Of a DNA stretch of 54,482 nt, positions 45,197-53,365 are shown piece after piece. Both the position numbers and the translations under genes were made by a program. The notes below the pieces were generated by a model that was not told where the DNA came from, did no database searches, and saw only the letters and a program-made list of their open reading frames with translations. The DNA comes from Ignavibacteria bacterium (GTDB taxonomy: Bacteria > Bacteroidota > Ignavibacteria > Ignavibacteriales > Ignavibacteriaceae). The first letter of the stretch is position 1. Each line of letters begins with the position of its first letter. The stretch covers positions 1 to 54,482 of the forward strand of contig JAUXVN010000106.1 of NCBI GenBank assembly GCA_030684555.1. Direction: 5' to 3'.

Positions 45197-46072
45197 TTAT
45201 TTTAGCATTCTTTCTATTTCTTTTTGCGATGCTGTTAACGAACCCTTTTCCGTTTTAATCATCGTTAAAAGTGATAAAGACAAAACTTTAAAAGCATTCA
45301 GTTCATTGGATGCTTTTTCTTTCTTAAGTCTCTTTATATGAAGTTCAATAGTTTTTACATCGCCTCGCTCGATTGGTCCCGATAATGCTTTTTCAATTCC
45401 AACCGAAAATATATTTTCCTGAGTAGCTTTAATAATCGGTTTCATCAATTCAAGAAAAGATATGTTTTTAATTCCGGTTTTTTTGAAAAGAGATTCTGCC
45501 AGATACATATTGGCAATCATGAAGTTGGAAACGAAAACTCCGGTCAAATGATATAAAGCTTTTTGTTCTGTTTTAATTTCAAAAGGATTTAGCTTGAGTG
45601 CAACCGCCAATTTGAAAAGTTTCTTTTTAAGGGAAAGATTATTTATTTCAATTGCTGCAAATGAATTTATAATTGGTACAACCTTTTCTGAAGGAAACGA
45701 CTGCATAATATGCATTGAGCCTGTTTTTGCCCCAAGTTTTTCAAGTATATCTAAAGCTTTAACAGTTATGCTTCCGGAAAAATGAACTACTGAAATATTC
45801 TTCCATTTTAATTTGAGTGAAGCGAGATTCTTTGCAATGTTTTCAATTTCACTATCAGGAACAGCCAGAAATATTAAGCCGTTAAAACCAACTAAAGCAG
45901 ATAGATCAGTCGAGAAATTAGCAACAGAAAACCGCTTTGAAAGAGATTTAACTTTATTAAGTTCTCTTCCTATAATAATAGAAATTGGGAGTTTAGCCTT
46001 ATTTAATGCGGCACAAAACGAATGCGCAATTTTTCCCGTCCCTACAATTGCGATATTATTTTGATCTTTCAT
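45197..46072 (-). CDS. Rossmann-like / DUF2520 oxidoreductase-like protein
   Basis: 291 residues. The N-terminal Rossmann fold has the dinucleotide motif IAIVGTGKIA (with Ala in place of the last Gly) and the strand GLIFLAVPDSEI. The C-terminal DUF2520 helical domain includes GSMHIMQSFPSE, KALYHLTGVFVSNF and ALSGPIERGDVKTIELH, which resemble 6-phosphogluconate dehydrogenase C-domain-like proteins. Substrate unknown. Its ATG overlaps the MEMO1 stop (ATGA), the tightest coupling in the operon, so the two products are probably needed together. Confidence 0.88.
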   Translation of the reverse strand: MKDQNNIAIVGTGKIAHSFCAALNKAKLPISIIIGRELNKVKSLSKRFSVANFSTDLSALVGFNGLIFLAVPDSEIENIAKNLASLKLKWKNISVVHFSGSITVKALDILEKLGAKTGSMHIMQSFPSEKVVPIINSFAAIEINNLSLKKKLFKLAVALKLNPFEIKTEQKALYHLTGVFVSNFMIANMYLAESLFKKTGIKNISFLELMKPIIKATQENIFSVGIEKALSGPIERGDVKTIELHIKRLKKEKASNELNAFKVLSLSLLTMIKTEKGSLTASQKEIERMLK

Positions 46073-46884
46073 TGATAAACTACAGCCGATAGGTAACCGA
46101 CAACTTCTCTAAAATCGCCCGTTATATCTCCGGAATCGGAGCGGTGTAAAACCTTTGATTTGTTCGAATTGAAACTTAAACATGCTTTCATCATCGCAAT
46201 AATCGGACCGCCACCACATGCTTCACACCTTTTATTGTCAAGGTCAAATTGAAGTCCATCTGTATCAAAAGCTGAAATTTTTTCTGCTGCGATTGAATCT
46301 AATTTATCTGCTACTTTTCTTGTGTAAAAATGAGAGAGATCTGAACTGGCAATAACTAATGTTTTTTCGTTCAGCATTGGTGCAAGTCTTTGCGATAATT
46401 CATCAACTAACTCTTTTCGTTGATCTCCCATAACAATCGGTACAATTTTCGGAAAACCGATCGCATCAATTAAAAATGGAAGTTCTACTTCAATGCCGTG
46501 TTCAGCACGATGCCCATTAATTCCTTCGAAAATATCATCGCTCTTTTCTGTAAGTTTTTTTCTGAAATCTTTATCCACTTCAAGTTCACCAAGGGGTGTA
46601 TCATAGGCATCACCATTATAAATTGAGATTCCCGGGAAATACTCTCTATGACTTGGTGATATGATTATAACTGTATCGTAATTTTTATTTTTAATTTGAA
46701 AAAAGGCGTGAGCAGCCGTTAAACCCGAATAGATATAACCTGCATGAGGAGCGACCATTCCCGTTATTCTGTTGAAATCCGGATCACCCATTCCGCTATA
46801 GAATGAGTTTATTAAATCACTTAATTCTTTTTTGTCCGATGGATAGAATAAACCTGCAACAGCAGTTTTTCTAATGTGCTTCAC
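46069..46884 (-). CDS. MEMO1-family protein (AmmeMemoRadiSam system protein B)
   Basis: MEMO1 proteins share a fold with extradiol dioxygenases; their bacterial role is unproven. Family motifs are RKTAVAGLFYPSD, MVAPHAGYIYSGLTAAHAF, the ISPSHREYFPGI block, GHRAEHGIEVELPFL and ASSDLSHF. I prefer the GTG at 46884: the family usually begins a few residues before the R..AVAG block, and TAGGA stands about 9 nt upstream. A TTG at 46914 would extend the overlap with the AMMECR1 gene to 44 nt. It overlaps that gene by 14 nt and DUF2520 by 4, so all three are one transcript. Confidence 0.9.
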   Translation of the reverse strand: MKHIRKTAVAGLFYPSDKKELSDLINSFYSGMGDPDFNRITGMVAPHAGYIYSGLTAAHAFFQIKNKNYDTVIIISPSHREYFPGISIYNGDAYDTPLGELEVDKDFRKKLTEKSDDIFEGINGHRAEHGIEVELPFLIDAIGFPKIVPIVMGDQRKELVDELSQRLAPMLNEKTLVIASSDLSHFYTRKVADKLDSIAAEKISAFDTDGLQFDLDNKRCEACGGGPIIAMMKACLSFNSNKSKVLHRSDSGDITGDFREVVGYLSAVVYQ

Positions 46885-47449
46885 CGGTAAGGTTCCTATG
46901 TTTTTCTTCAGCAAAAACTTGCGCTGTAAAAGTGCTAAGATTTAAGAATCGATACCTCCATGTATTCAGATCAAGTCCGGACTTTCGGCAAATACCCGAT
47001 AAAAAATCTTGAAGATCCCATTTCTGTTCAACTGCAACTTGGGGTAAAAGAATACCGCGACCGTCCTCTTCCTCTAGAATGATTCCGTGTACTCCGACTT
47101 CTATTTCATTATAATCTTTTACTTGTGTTGGTAAAGATAAAACCGAAATTTCAAGCATTATCTGAGAGAGTTCTTCTTCGTAAATCGGGGGAAATCTCGG
47201 GTCCTCGGTTGCGGCTAATTTTGCAGCTTGACAAACTGTTTCAAAAAGGGGTAAGTCTGAATAGATATATCCAATGCAGCCTCGCAAATGATTATCTTTT
47301 AGAAGTGTTACGAAAGCCCCATGGTTTTTGGATAGAGCCGGGTACATACTGTAATTTATTGATGGATACCTTACTTCATCGAATAAAGAATATATTGATT
47401 CTCTTGCTGATAGAAGCAAAATTCCCTTTTCACCTTGAGTCAATTTCAT
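46871..47449 (-). CDS. AMMECR1-domain protein (AmmeMemoRadiSam system protein A)
   Basis: A single AMMECR1 domain of 192 residues. Signature elements are GAFVTLLKDNHLRGCIGYI, AAKLAATEDPRFPPI, the LEISVLSLP strand and GRGILLPQVAVEQKWD. In many bacteria AMMECR1 and MEMO1 genes occur with a radical SAM enzyme; none lies in this window. The start at 47449 lies 20 nt after the DUF4905 stop. Biochemical function is unknown; a role in RNA or small-molecule modification has only been proposed from genomic context. Confidence 0.92.
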   Translation of the reverse strand: MKLTQGEKGILLLSARESIYSLFDEVRYPSINYSMYPALSKNHGAFVTLLKDNHLRGCIGYIYSDLPLFETVCQAAKLAATEDPRFPPIYEEELSQIMLEISVLSLPTQVKDYNEIEVGVHGIILEEEDGRGILLPQVAVEQKWDLQDFLSGICRKSGLDLNTWRYRFLNLSTFTAQVFAEEKHRNLTGEAH

Positions 47450-47469
47450 ATGTACCCCGTTTATATAAA

Positions 47470-48291
47470 TTATATTTCGATACGATAAATATTTACACCC
47501 GATTTTTCTATCAACAGAAAAAGAAAATCATCTTTAATAAAAAAGGAATCGACAAATATCGAATTAACTTTTTTATTTAATAATTCTTCAAATATGATTT
47601 TATTACTCCCCGTGTCCACTATTTGAAAATTATTGTTTAATGTTCCGTCTTTATTCTCCGTGTGGCAATTTACGAAAATATATCCTTTAAATTCAAGCGC
47701 ATCAAATGAGCCTTTGACTTTATATTTATTTGTTACTTTCTGAACAATATTAAAAGCATTTTCATTTCTAATCGGATGAAGTGATTCGGGAAAGATGTAA
47801 CCCGCAGATTGGTTTACTTCATCAATTTGATTTTTTATTTTATTTACTTTATTAAAATCGCTTCCAAGAATTTCCTTTATTTCACCCGACGCTAAATCAA
47901 TAATATAAAATTCTTTTGCCTCAAACTTTTGACTGAAACAGTAAATATCTTTCTCTTTGACGAACAAAAATTGAAGTCTCTCATTTTCCCATTTGACTTT
48001 TTTATCAATTAGAGAATACGCAATCATTCCTTTGTGAGTTGGCATATCCGGTTTTACAAACTTATGAAGCAGTAAAACATCATCGGTAAATGCTTCTATA
48101 CCAATCCAAAACTTCTCTTCAAATTGATGACTCTTAAGTAAATGTTTTTTTGAATTGAGATCAAGCAATGAATAAAAAACCGACTTAGTATTTATATCTC
48201 TTTCTTCAACAAGAAGTTGATTCTTTTGGTTAATAAGAAGCCGCCATATTTGCCGCCCTTCATCATGCTTTATGATTTTTTTTAACTTCAT
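47470..48291 (-). CDS. DUF4905-like protein
   Basis: 273 residues, no signal peptide, strand-rich with repeating blade-like units (IWRLLINQKNQLLVEERD, FWIGIEAFTDDVLLLHKFVKPDMPTHKGMIAYSLIDKKVKWEN, EFYIIDLASGEI). This suggests a cytoplasmic propeller-like fold and resembles the DUF4905 family of Bacteroidota; the family match is from memory. The start is 9 nt after tnaA and the stop 20 nt before the AMMECR1 gene, so it is part of the same operon. No catalytic residues stand out. Confidence 0.72.
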   Translation of the reverse strand: MKLKKIIKHDEGRQIWRLLINQKNQLLVEERDINTKSVFYSLLDLNSKKHLLKSHQFEEKFWIGIEAFTDDVLLLHKFVKPDMPTHKGMIAYSLIDKKVKWENERLQFLFVKEKDIYCFSQKFEAKEFYIIDLASGEIKEILGSDFNKVNKIKNQIDEVNQSAGYIFPESLHPIRNENAFNIVQKVTNKYKVKGSFDALEFKGYIFVNCHTENKDGTLNNNFQIVDTGSNKIIFEELLNKKVNSIFVDSFFIKDDFLFLLIEKSGVNIYRIEI

Positions 48292-48300
48292 TTAATGAAT

Positions 48301-49674
48301 TCAATCTAATGGTTTAAATTGAGCCGTAAAATGCCGAAGCATCGGTGCTTGATAAGTGATTTCGTAACCTTTTAATTTTTTTCTGTTATTATAAACTTCA
48401 ATGATAACCTCAGAGACAAAATCGATATGACTTTGAGTATAAACTCTTCTCGGAATTGCTAATCTTACAAGTTCCATTGGCGGAGGTGTTAATTTACCTG
48501 CTGCATCATACTTGCCGAACATTACGCTTCCGATTTCGCAACCGCGGATTCCTCCTTCAATATATAATTCGCATGTAACTGACTGACCCGGAAACTGTTC
48601 GGGCGGAACATCAGGTAAAAATCTTTTTGCATCGATATATATTGCATGTCCTCCCGGTGGCTCAATAATCGGGACTCCGGCATTTACAAGTTTTTCTCCG
48701 AGATATTCAACACTTCTAATTCTATATTGAAGATAATGTTCATCTACAACTTCCTCCAAGCCTTGCGCAACAGCTTCGAGGTCTCTTCCGGCTAATCCGC
48801 CGTAAGTCGGAAAACCCTCTGTTACGATAAGAAGATTTCTACATTTCATTGCCAGTTCTTCATCATTAAGAGCAAGAAAACCGCCGATATTTACAAGTGC
48901 ATCTTTCTTTGCGCTCATTGTAACACCATCGGCATAAGAGAATATTTCTTGTGAGATTTCGAGTACTGATTTATTCTCAAATCCTTTTTCACGCATCTTG
49001 ATGAAATAAGCATTTTCAGCAAAGCGGCATGCATCAATAAACAGAGGAAGATTATATTTCTTACAAACTTCTTTTACATCGCGGATGTTTTTCATTGAAA
49101 CAGGCTGTCCGCCGCCGGAGTTATTTGTAATGGTTATCATAACCATCGGAATATTTTCTTTTCCTTTTTCGATGATAAACTTTTCTAATTTTTCAACATC
49201 CATATCACCTTTAAAATCGGCACGGATTTCAGGGTGTTTACCAATTTCATTTAGAAAGTCATGAGCTTCGGCACCGGAAAACTCAATATTGGCGCGGGTT
49301 GTATCGAAGTGAGTATTATTAGGAAAAAATTTTCCTTCGCCTCCGGTAATAGAAAATATAATTTTTTCCGCTGCTCTCCCCTGGTGAGTAGGAATAATAT
49401 ATTTCAATCCGGTAATTTTTTTAATTGCGGCTTCAAAACGAAAAAAACTTCTTGAGCCGGCATACGATTCATCCCCCTGCATAATTCCCGCCCATTGTTG
49501 AGCACTCATGGCAGAGGTTCCGCTATCGGTTAAAAGATCAATTAATACATCATCGGCATGAATAAGAAACGGATTGTAACCGGCGGTTTTAATTATTTCG
49601 ATTCTTTCTACTTTTGTAGTAAAACGGATTGGTTCGACAGATTTTATTCTGAATGGTTCAATAATGGTTTTCAT
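48301..49674 (-). CDS. tnaA: tryptophanase (tryptophan indole-lyase)
   Basis: PLP enzyme splitting tryptophan into indole, pyruvate and ammonia. The length (457) and PLP lysine (Lys257 in MSAKKD) would also suit tyrosine phenol-lyase, and much of the sequence (FRIKSVE, LLTDSGTSAMS, NIGGFL, YGGLAGRD) is shared. Two specificity positions decide it: Asp124 in HFDTTR, where phenol-lyases have Thr, and IRGCEIGS, where phenol-lyases have the phenol-binding Arg (RSMERG). Both favour tryptophanase. It is the first gene of the five-gene leftward operon; its promoter must lie in the repeat-filled 438-nt gap upstream. Confidence 0.88.
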   Translation of the reverse strand: MKTIIEPFRIKSVEPIRFTTKVERIEIIKTAGYNPFLIHADDVLIDLLTDSGTSAMSAQQWAGIMQGDESYAGSRSFFRFEAAIKKITGLKYIIPTHQGRAAEKIIFSITGGEGKFFPNNTHFDTTRANIEFSGAEAHDFLNEIGKHPEIRADFKGDMDVEKLEKFIIEKGKENIPMVMITITNNSGGGQPVSMKNIRDVKEVCKKYNLPLFIDACRFAENAYFIKMREKGFENKSVLEISQEIFSYADGVTMSAKKDALVNIGGFLALNDEELAMKCRNLLIVTEGFPTYGGLAGRDLEAVAQGLEEVVDEHYLQYRIRSVEYLGEKLVNAGVPIIEPPGGHAIYIDAKRFLPDVPPEQFPGQSVTCELYIEGGIRGCEIGSVMFGKYDAAGKLTPPPMELVRLAIPRRVYTQSHIDFVSEVIIEVYNNRKKLKGYEITYQAPMLRHFTAQFKPLD

Positions 49675-50112
49675 TTTATTCTCTAAAAATTAAAAATGTA
49701 AAATAGTATGAATAAACTACTGAAAAAGGATTTTTGCCGCAAACAATGAAATTGAGTTTAGACGATGCTAAGTGGCGTTTTATAAGTATAACGGTTCCCT
49801 CTGCCAGTTTGGGTTTAATCTTTATTCGAAAGTGTCTATTCTTACAGCATCTTAGATTCTGACATCCGTCAGAATGACCGTATTTAATGTCATGCTGATG
49901 TTTCGCCGCGGCGAATCAGCATCTTTCCGCGAGAATGGAGATTCCAACCTTCGTCGGATGCCAGCAAGATTGGGCATGTGTCATGCTGTTCGCCGTGACG
50001 AATCGATTCAGCATCTTTCCAATTATTAGAAGACGCCGACCAGCCTGAGGCAGGCTGACCGAATGCATTTACGGCTTTTCGCAAAGAGCTAGACAAGCAA
50101 AGGAATTAAAAT
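49675..50112. repeat. 438-nt intergenic stretch filled with palindromes (ATGCTGA family)
   Basis: No credible gene. From right to left in plus coordinates: CAGCCTG-agg-CAGGCTG (50041-50057); ATGCTG...CAGCAT (49983-50014); ATGCTGA-tgt-TTCGCCGCGGCGAA-TCAGCAT (49892-49922); and ATTCTGAC-atcc-GTCAGAAT (49856-49875). The second and third belong to the family also found in the endonuclease gene. The first 150 nt (49675-49830), nearest tnaA, are AT-rich and should contain its promoter. GC content of the palindrome part is clearly above the surroundings. Confidence 0.75.
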
Positions 50113-51081
50113 TTAAGAAAAGAGATTCTTTACAAAATTGAATTCATCTTCTGTTAACGGTTTGTCCATTGCGCTTAAATTTACTCTAACTTGATTTAGA
50201 TTTCTAAAGCCTGGAATAACCGCACCGGTAACTTTATAATGAAGCAGATATTGTAAAGCTACTCTCGCAAGGGCTTCAACCGAATTGCCAAAGTGTTCTT
50301 TTAATTGATTTACTTTCCCTTCAAGGAAAGAAAGATTTTCATGTTTAAAACGAACCGAATTAGCTCTGTGATCCCCCGCTTCAAATTGGGGTGGATTACT
50401 TGCGCTATATTTACCAAGCATTATTCCTTGTTCAAGCGGACCAAAGGCGATGAACGACAGACTATATTCTTCCAACAGTTTTCTTGTTGGAGTTCCGTCT
50501 GCTACAAACTTATTATCTTTGGCGCTGCAGTAACTTTGAAGCGCATCAGGTTTTACACAGGGAACTAATTTTATAAAATCATCATGCGAGTAAGCCGATT
50601 GCCCAATAAATCTTATTTTCCCTTCAGCTTTTAACCGATTCATCATATCAACTGCATCATCAAGATATTCACCATTATCTCCAAAATATCCGTGATGGAA
50701 ATAATACAAATCAATAAAATCCCGTTTTAGATTTATTAATGATTGTTCGCATTGATGTCTGATATGCAACGGCTCATAAGCATTAGCGGCTGTACCGGGG
50801 AACCAACCAATTTTAGTTGCTATTATAACATCTTTAGATTTGTCACCAAGAATTTTAGACAGAAGTCTTTCTGCTTTTCCGTTACCGTAAACATCTGCAT
50901 TATCAAAGTGATTAACTCCGTTATCAATTGCGTAATGAATTGCTTCAGAAGCTTCATTTTCATCAACATTAGCCCATCCGTTTGGAACACCGTTAACCCA
51001 ATTAAGTCCACCAAGTGTCCAGCATCCTAAACTTATTTCAGAAATTTTAAGTCCTGTTTTACCGAGTTCTCTGTATTGCAT
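50113..51081 (-). CDS. aldo/keto reductase
   Basis: NAD(P)H-dependent carbonyl reductase of 322 residues on a (beta/alpha)8 barrel. The catalytic tetrad is visible: Asp60 and Tyr65 (NHFDNADVYG), Lys90 (IATKIGW) and a His at 129-130 (YYFHHG). The opening MQYRELGKTGLKISEISLGCW and the C-terminal VIPGFRNLNQVRVNL are typical of the YhdN/AKR-like group. Substrate unknown. Stands alone between a palindrome-rich gap and the frameshifted T9SS gene. Confidence 0.93.
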   Translation of the reverse strand: MQYRELGKTGLKISEISLGCWTLGGLNWVNGVPNGWANVDENEASEAIHYAIDNGVNHFDNADVYGNGKAERLLSKILGDKSKDVIIATKIGWFPGTAANAYEPLHIRHQCEQSLINLKRDFIDLYYFHHGYFGDNGEYLDDAVDMMNRLKAEGKIRFIGQSAYSHDDFIKLVPCVKPDALQSYCSAKDNKFVADGTPTRKLLEEYSLSFIAFGPLEQGIMLGKYSASNPPQFEAGDHRANSVRFKHENLSFLEGKVNQLKEHFGNSVEALARVALQYLLHYKVTGAVIPGFRNLNQVRVNLSAMDKPLTEDEFNFVKNLFS

Positions 51082-51166
51082 TAATTCCTCACTTTTTCTT
51101 TAACTAAAATATTTTTTACATTTCTAAAGGAATAAATATAAAAACTTTTTAATGAATTCTACTTCA

Positions 51167-52096
51167 TCAACAATAATTTCTTGGTTGATTTATACTCATT
51201 TGAACTAAGTTCATACAAATATACACCGCTTGATAATCCGCCATCGGCGCGGATGATGCGTTGAAGTCTATACTGTATTTACCGGCTTGTTTCTCTTCGT
51301 TTATGAGGGTGGTTACTTCCTTGCCGAGTATGTCATAGATTTTTAGCGTTACTAATCCTTCTTTCGGGATTTGGTATGTAATTGTTGTTACCGGATTGAA
51401 CGGATTGGGGTAATTTTGGTATAGCTGATAATTGTCGGGTACAGTTTTAGTTTCAACTACACTTGTTATAATTTTACTCCCATATTCTATTCCACTGATT
51501 TTTGCATAAACCAAAAATGTCCATCCACAACTAAATTCACAAGATGAACTTGAATAATAACCGAATCCTTTTGCTAATTTATACTCTTCCCCGGGCATAA
51601 AAGATTGGTCAAAATAAGTTTTTGTTTCTGTTTGAACTCCCAATACAGTGTCATTATCTATAGAATTACATATTGTTTGAAAATAACCGAAACTTGTATA
51701 TCCCGCTCTTGATGAATTAATAGTATCGCCAGGTTGTGCGAACAGGCTGTCTATTTTATTTTCGTAATTAGTTAAGGGGGCATCATTATTATATCTGAAA
51801 ACTGATCCGCTTAATGAATCAATTCGCTCAAAGTTATAATAGATATTATGATTCGGATAAATATCCTTGAATAATAATATTTTATAAATTCTGTTGTTCC
51901 CAAGTAAGGTATCTCCTTTTACTTCGACTGAATAAGCTGATGAATCAGGGGGATATGGAATTTGTTGAATTAGTCTCTTGTATTCCCAATAATTTTCTGA
52001 TTGTAAAGGATAATAGTTCAGCAAATCTCTAAGCGAGTCTATTTGTGAAAAAAGAGATGCAGGGAAAAAGATTAAAAGAAGTAGATATTTTGTCAT
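51167..52096 (-). CDS. T9SS-type exported protein with frameshifted sorting domain
   Basis: 309 residues as read. A signal peptide (TKYLLLLIFFPASLFS) precedes a secreted domain of about 200 residues with no family I recognise (NYYPLQSENYWEYKRLIQQ..). The sorting domain begins normally (YQNYPNPFNPVTTITYQIP..YDILGKEVTTL..FNASS), then drifts into the non-family ending APMADYQAVYICMNL. The correct ending, GLSSGVYLYELSSNEYKSTKK and so on to a stop at 51159-51161, lies in another frame from about 51239. A one-base loss near 51240, beside a small ATCCGC/GCGGAT dyad, would explain it. It is either a real decay or a sequencing error. Confidence 0.75.
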   Translation of the reverse strand: MTKYLLLLIFFPASLFSQIDSLRDLLNYYPLQSENYWEYKRLIQQIPYPPDSSAYSVEVKGDTLLGNNRIYKILLFKDIYPNHNIYYNFERIDSLSGSVFRYNNDAPLTNYENKIDSLFAQPGDTINSSRAGYTSFGYFQTICNSIDNDTVLGVQTETKTYFDQSFMPGEEYKLAKGFGYYSSSSCEFSCGWTFLVYAKISGIEYGSKIITSVVETKTVPDNYQLYQNYPNPFNPVTTITYQIPKEGLVTLKIYDILGKEVTTLINEEKQAGKYSIDFNASSAPMADYQAVYICMNLVQMSINQPRNYC

Positions 52097-52223
52097 TTAT
52101 TTTCCGTTGTTTTATATTAGAAAAAGCTTTTCTTTTTAAATTAAGTAATCGAAAAAAGTCAAAACCAAAACATTAACATTTAAAATTGACGAAATACCAA
52201 ACGTTAGAAGTGTAATCCACTCA

Positions 52224-53069
52224 TCATTTTTTTCCTTTCAATTTTTTTCGTTTTTGTTCTTCCGGTTGGGAAAGATAGTTTTCATTAGTTACTACATTGT
52301 TACCGGTTTCAAGTTCAAGAGCTTTTCGTGCATCACCGGCAACTTTACCCCCTTTTTTTGCTGTAGTTTTATTTTCTTCAAAACCTTGTGCGTTTTTCTT
52401 TTTTGCAATTTCAGTTGTCGAAGCTTCACCGAGCATTGTAAAGATAAGCTCAAGGTCGGTCATGTGGTCGCGTAAATTTTCATTTTTCTTTTTTAAACCT
52501 TTCAATTCTTTATATTCCTTTGGTGTTAAACCAAAGGTTGCTTTGCTAATTTCAGAAGTAAGGATTGCAAATTCTATGTTCTCTTTAATGCCACGGTTTT
52601 TCCATTCGTTAGTGAGTTCGTCTCTTACGGCAATGCCGCGTACACGCTTTTCGACCCATTCATCGCTATAACCTTTAGCTTTGTATATTTCTCTCATGCG
52701 TTTAGCCGCGAGTTCGGGGTTTTCAATTTCTTCAAGCCGTTCATAGCCAACACGCGCAAGCCATAACTTAAATGGCTCAGCTTTAGGGGAAGGAATGGAT
52801 TGGATGATTCTTAAAAGTCCTTCCACATTGGCGCAGTCTGTTAAATATTGCTTACCGTCAGAAGAGAGCAATTTCAGTTGTCGACAAAATGTCGACAACT
52901 CAATACCATTATCTTTTTCTCTCTTCTTTAGACGGTACCAATAGTCTCTTGGTTTATCGCTTTCAGTCAAAACTTCAATTACATCCACAACAGAAAAATA
53001 CCATTTCTGTTCTACTTCATTCCATTGTGAGCGAATTTTCTTTGATTCAAATAGTTTTATATTACTCAT
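52224..53069 (-). CDS. Bro-N domain protein, DinD-like
   Basis: A 281-residue soluble protein. The N-terminal Bro-N domain (about 1-115: WYFSVVDVIEVLTESDKPRDYWYRLKKRE) is shared with phage antirepressors. The C-terminal part, from ELTNEWKNRGIKENIEFAILTSEISKATFGLTPKEYKELKGLKK to TDLELIFTMLGEASTTEIA, resembles the DNA-damage-inducible DinD group. The extreme C-terminus is basic (QKRKKLKGKK). No phage genes are nearby, so it is a chromosomal member. Its molecular role is unproven; some DinD proteins inhibit RecA. Confidence 0.85.
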   Translation of the reverse strand: MSNIKLFESKKIRSQWNEVEQKWYFSVVDVIEVLTESDKPRDYWYRLKKREKDNGIELSTFCRQLKLLSSDGKQYLTDCANVEGLLRIIQSIPSPKAEPFKLWLARVGYERLEEIENPELAAKRMREIYKAKGYSDEWVEKRVRGIAVRDELTNEWKNRGIKENIEFAILTSEISKATFGLTPKEYKELKGLKKKNENLRDHMTDLELIFTMLGEASTTEIAKKKNAQGFEENKTTAKKGGKVAGDARKALELETGNNVVTNENYLSQPEEQKRKKLKGKK

Positions 53070-53365
53070 AAATCCTCTTTTTTGTTTATGATTACTGTTT
53101 CTTTTAACATTGAGAAAAATTGCTGATTATCAAAAATTATTTTTCAATTACAAAATGAAATAGCGTATAATATTGTTGTTGCAATAATAACAAAACCCAA
53201 ATAACTGTCAAGTGGGGATCATCACAAGCATTAAGTTTTTTTTATGTAAAAAAAGATGAATTCCCCCACTGTAGAGACTTGCCGCGGCAAATCTCTACGC
53301 ACACGACAAGTCTCTACGCAGCAAGTTCAAATATTGGCAAGTTCCTACATTAATCAATATTAAAC
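53070..53365. repeat. intergenic stretch with a cluster of GTAGAGAC palindromes
   Basis: No gene. GTAGAGACTTGCCGCGGCAA...TCTCTAC at 53271-53298 is a 28-nt palindrome with one internal mismatch. A second right arm, CAAGTCTCTAC (53307-53317), pairs perfectly with the first left arm, and a third degenerate arm (CAAGTTCCTAC) ends at about 53348. The cluster lies just past the end of the last gene and may serve as its terminator. The rest (53070-53260) is AT-rich and should contain the DinD-like gene promoter. Confidence 0.7.

Noticed and set aside
48301-49674. Call as tyrosine phenol-lyase
   Set aside because: Length and many blocks fit, but Asp at 124 and the absence of the phenol-binding Arg in IRGCEIGS favour tryptophanase.
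49890-50096. 68-codon minus-strand frame in the gap beside tnaA
   Set aside because: It consists entirely of palindromic repeat DNA; no family resemblance and no plausible translation start signal.
52224-53069. Prophage remnant suggested by the Bro-N domain
   Set aside because: No other phage gene nearby, and the C-terminal half resembles chromosomal DinD-type proteins.
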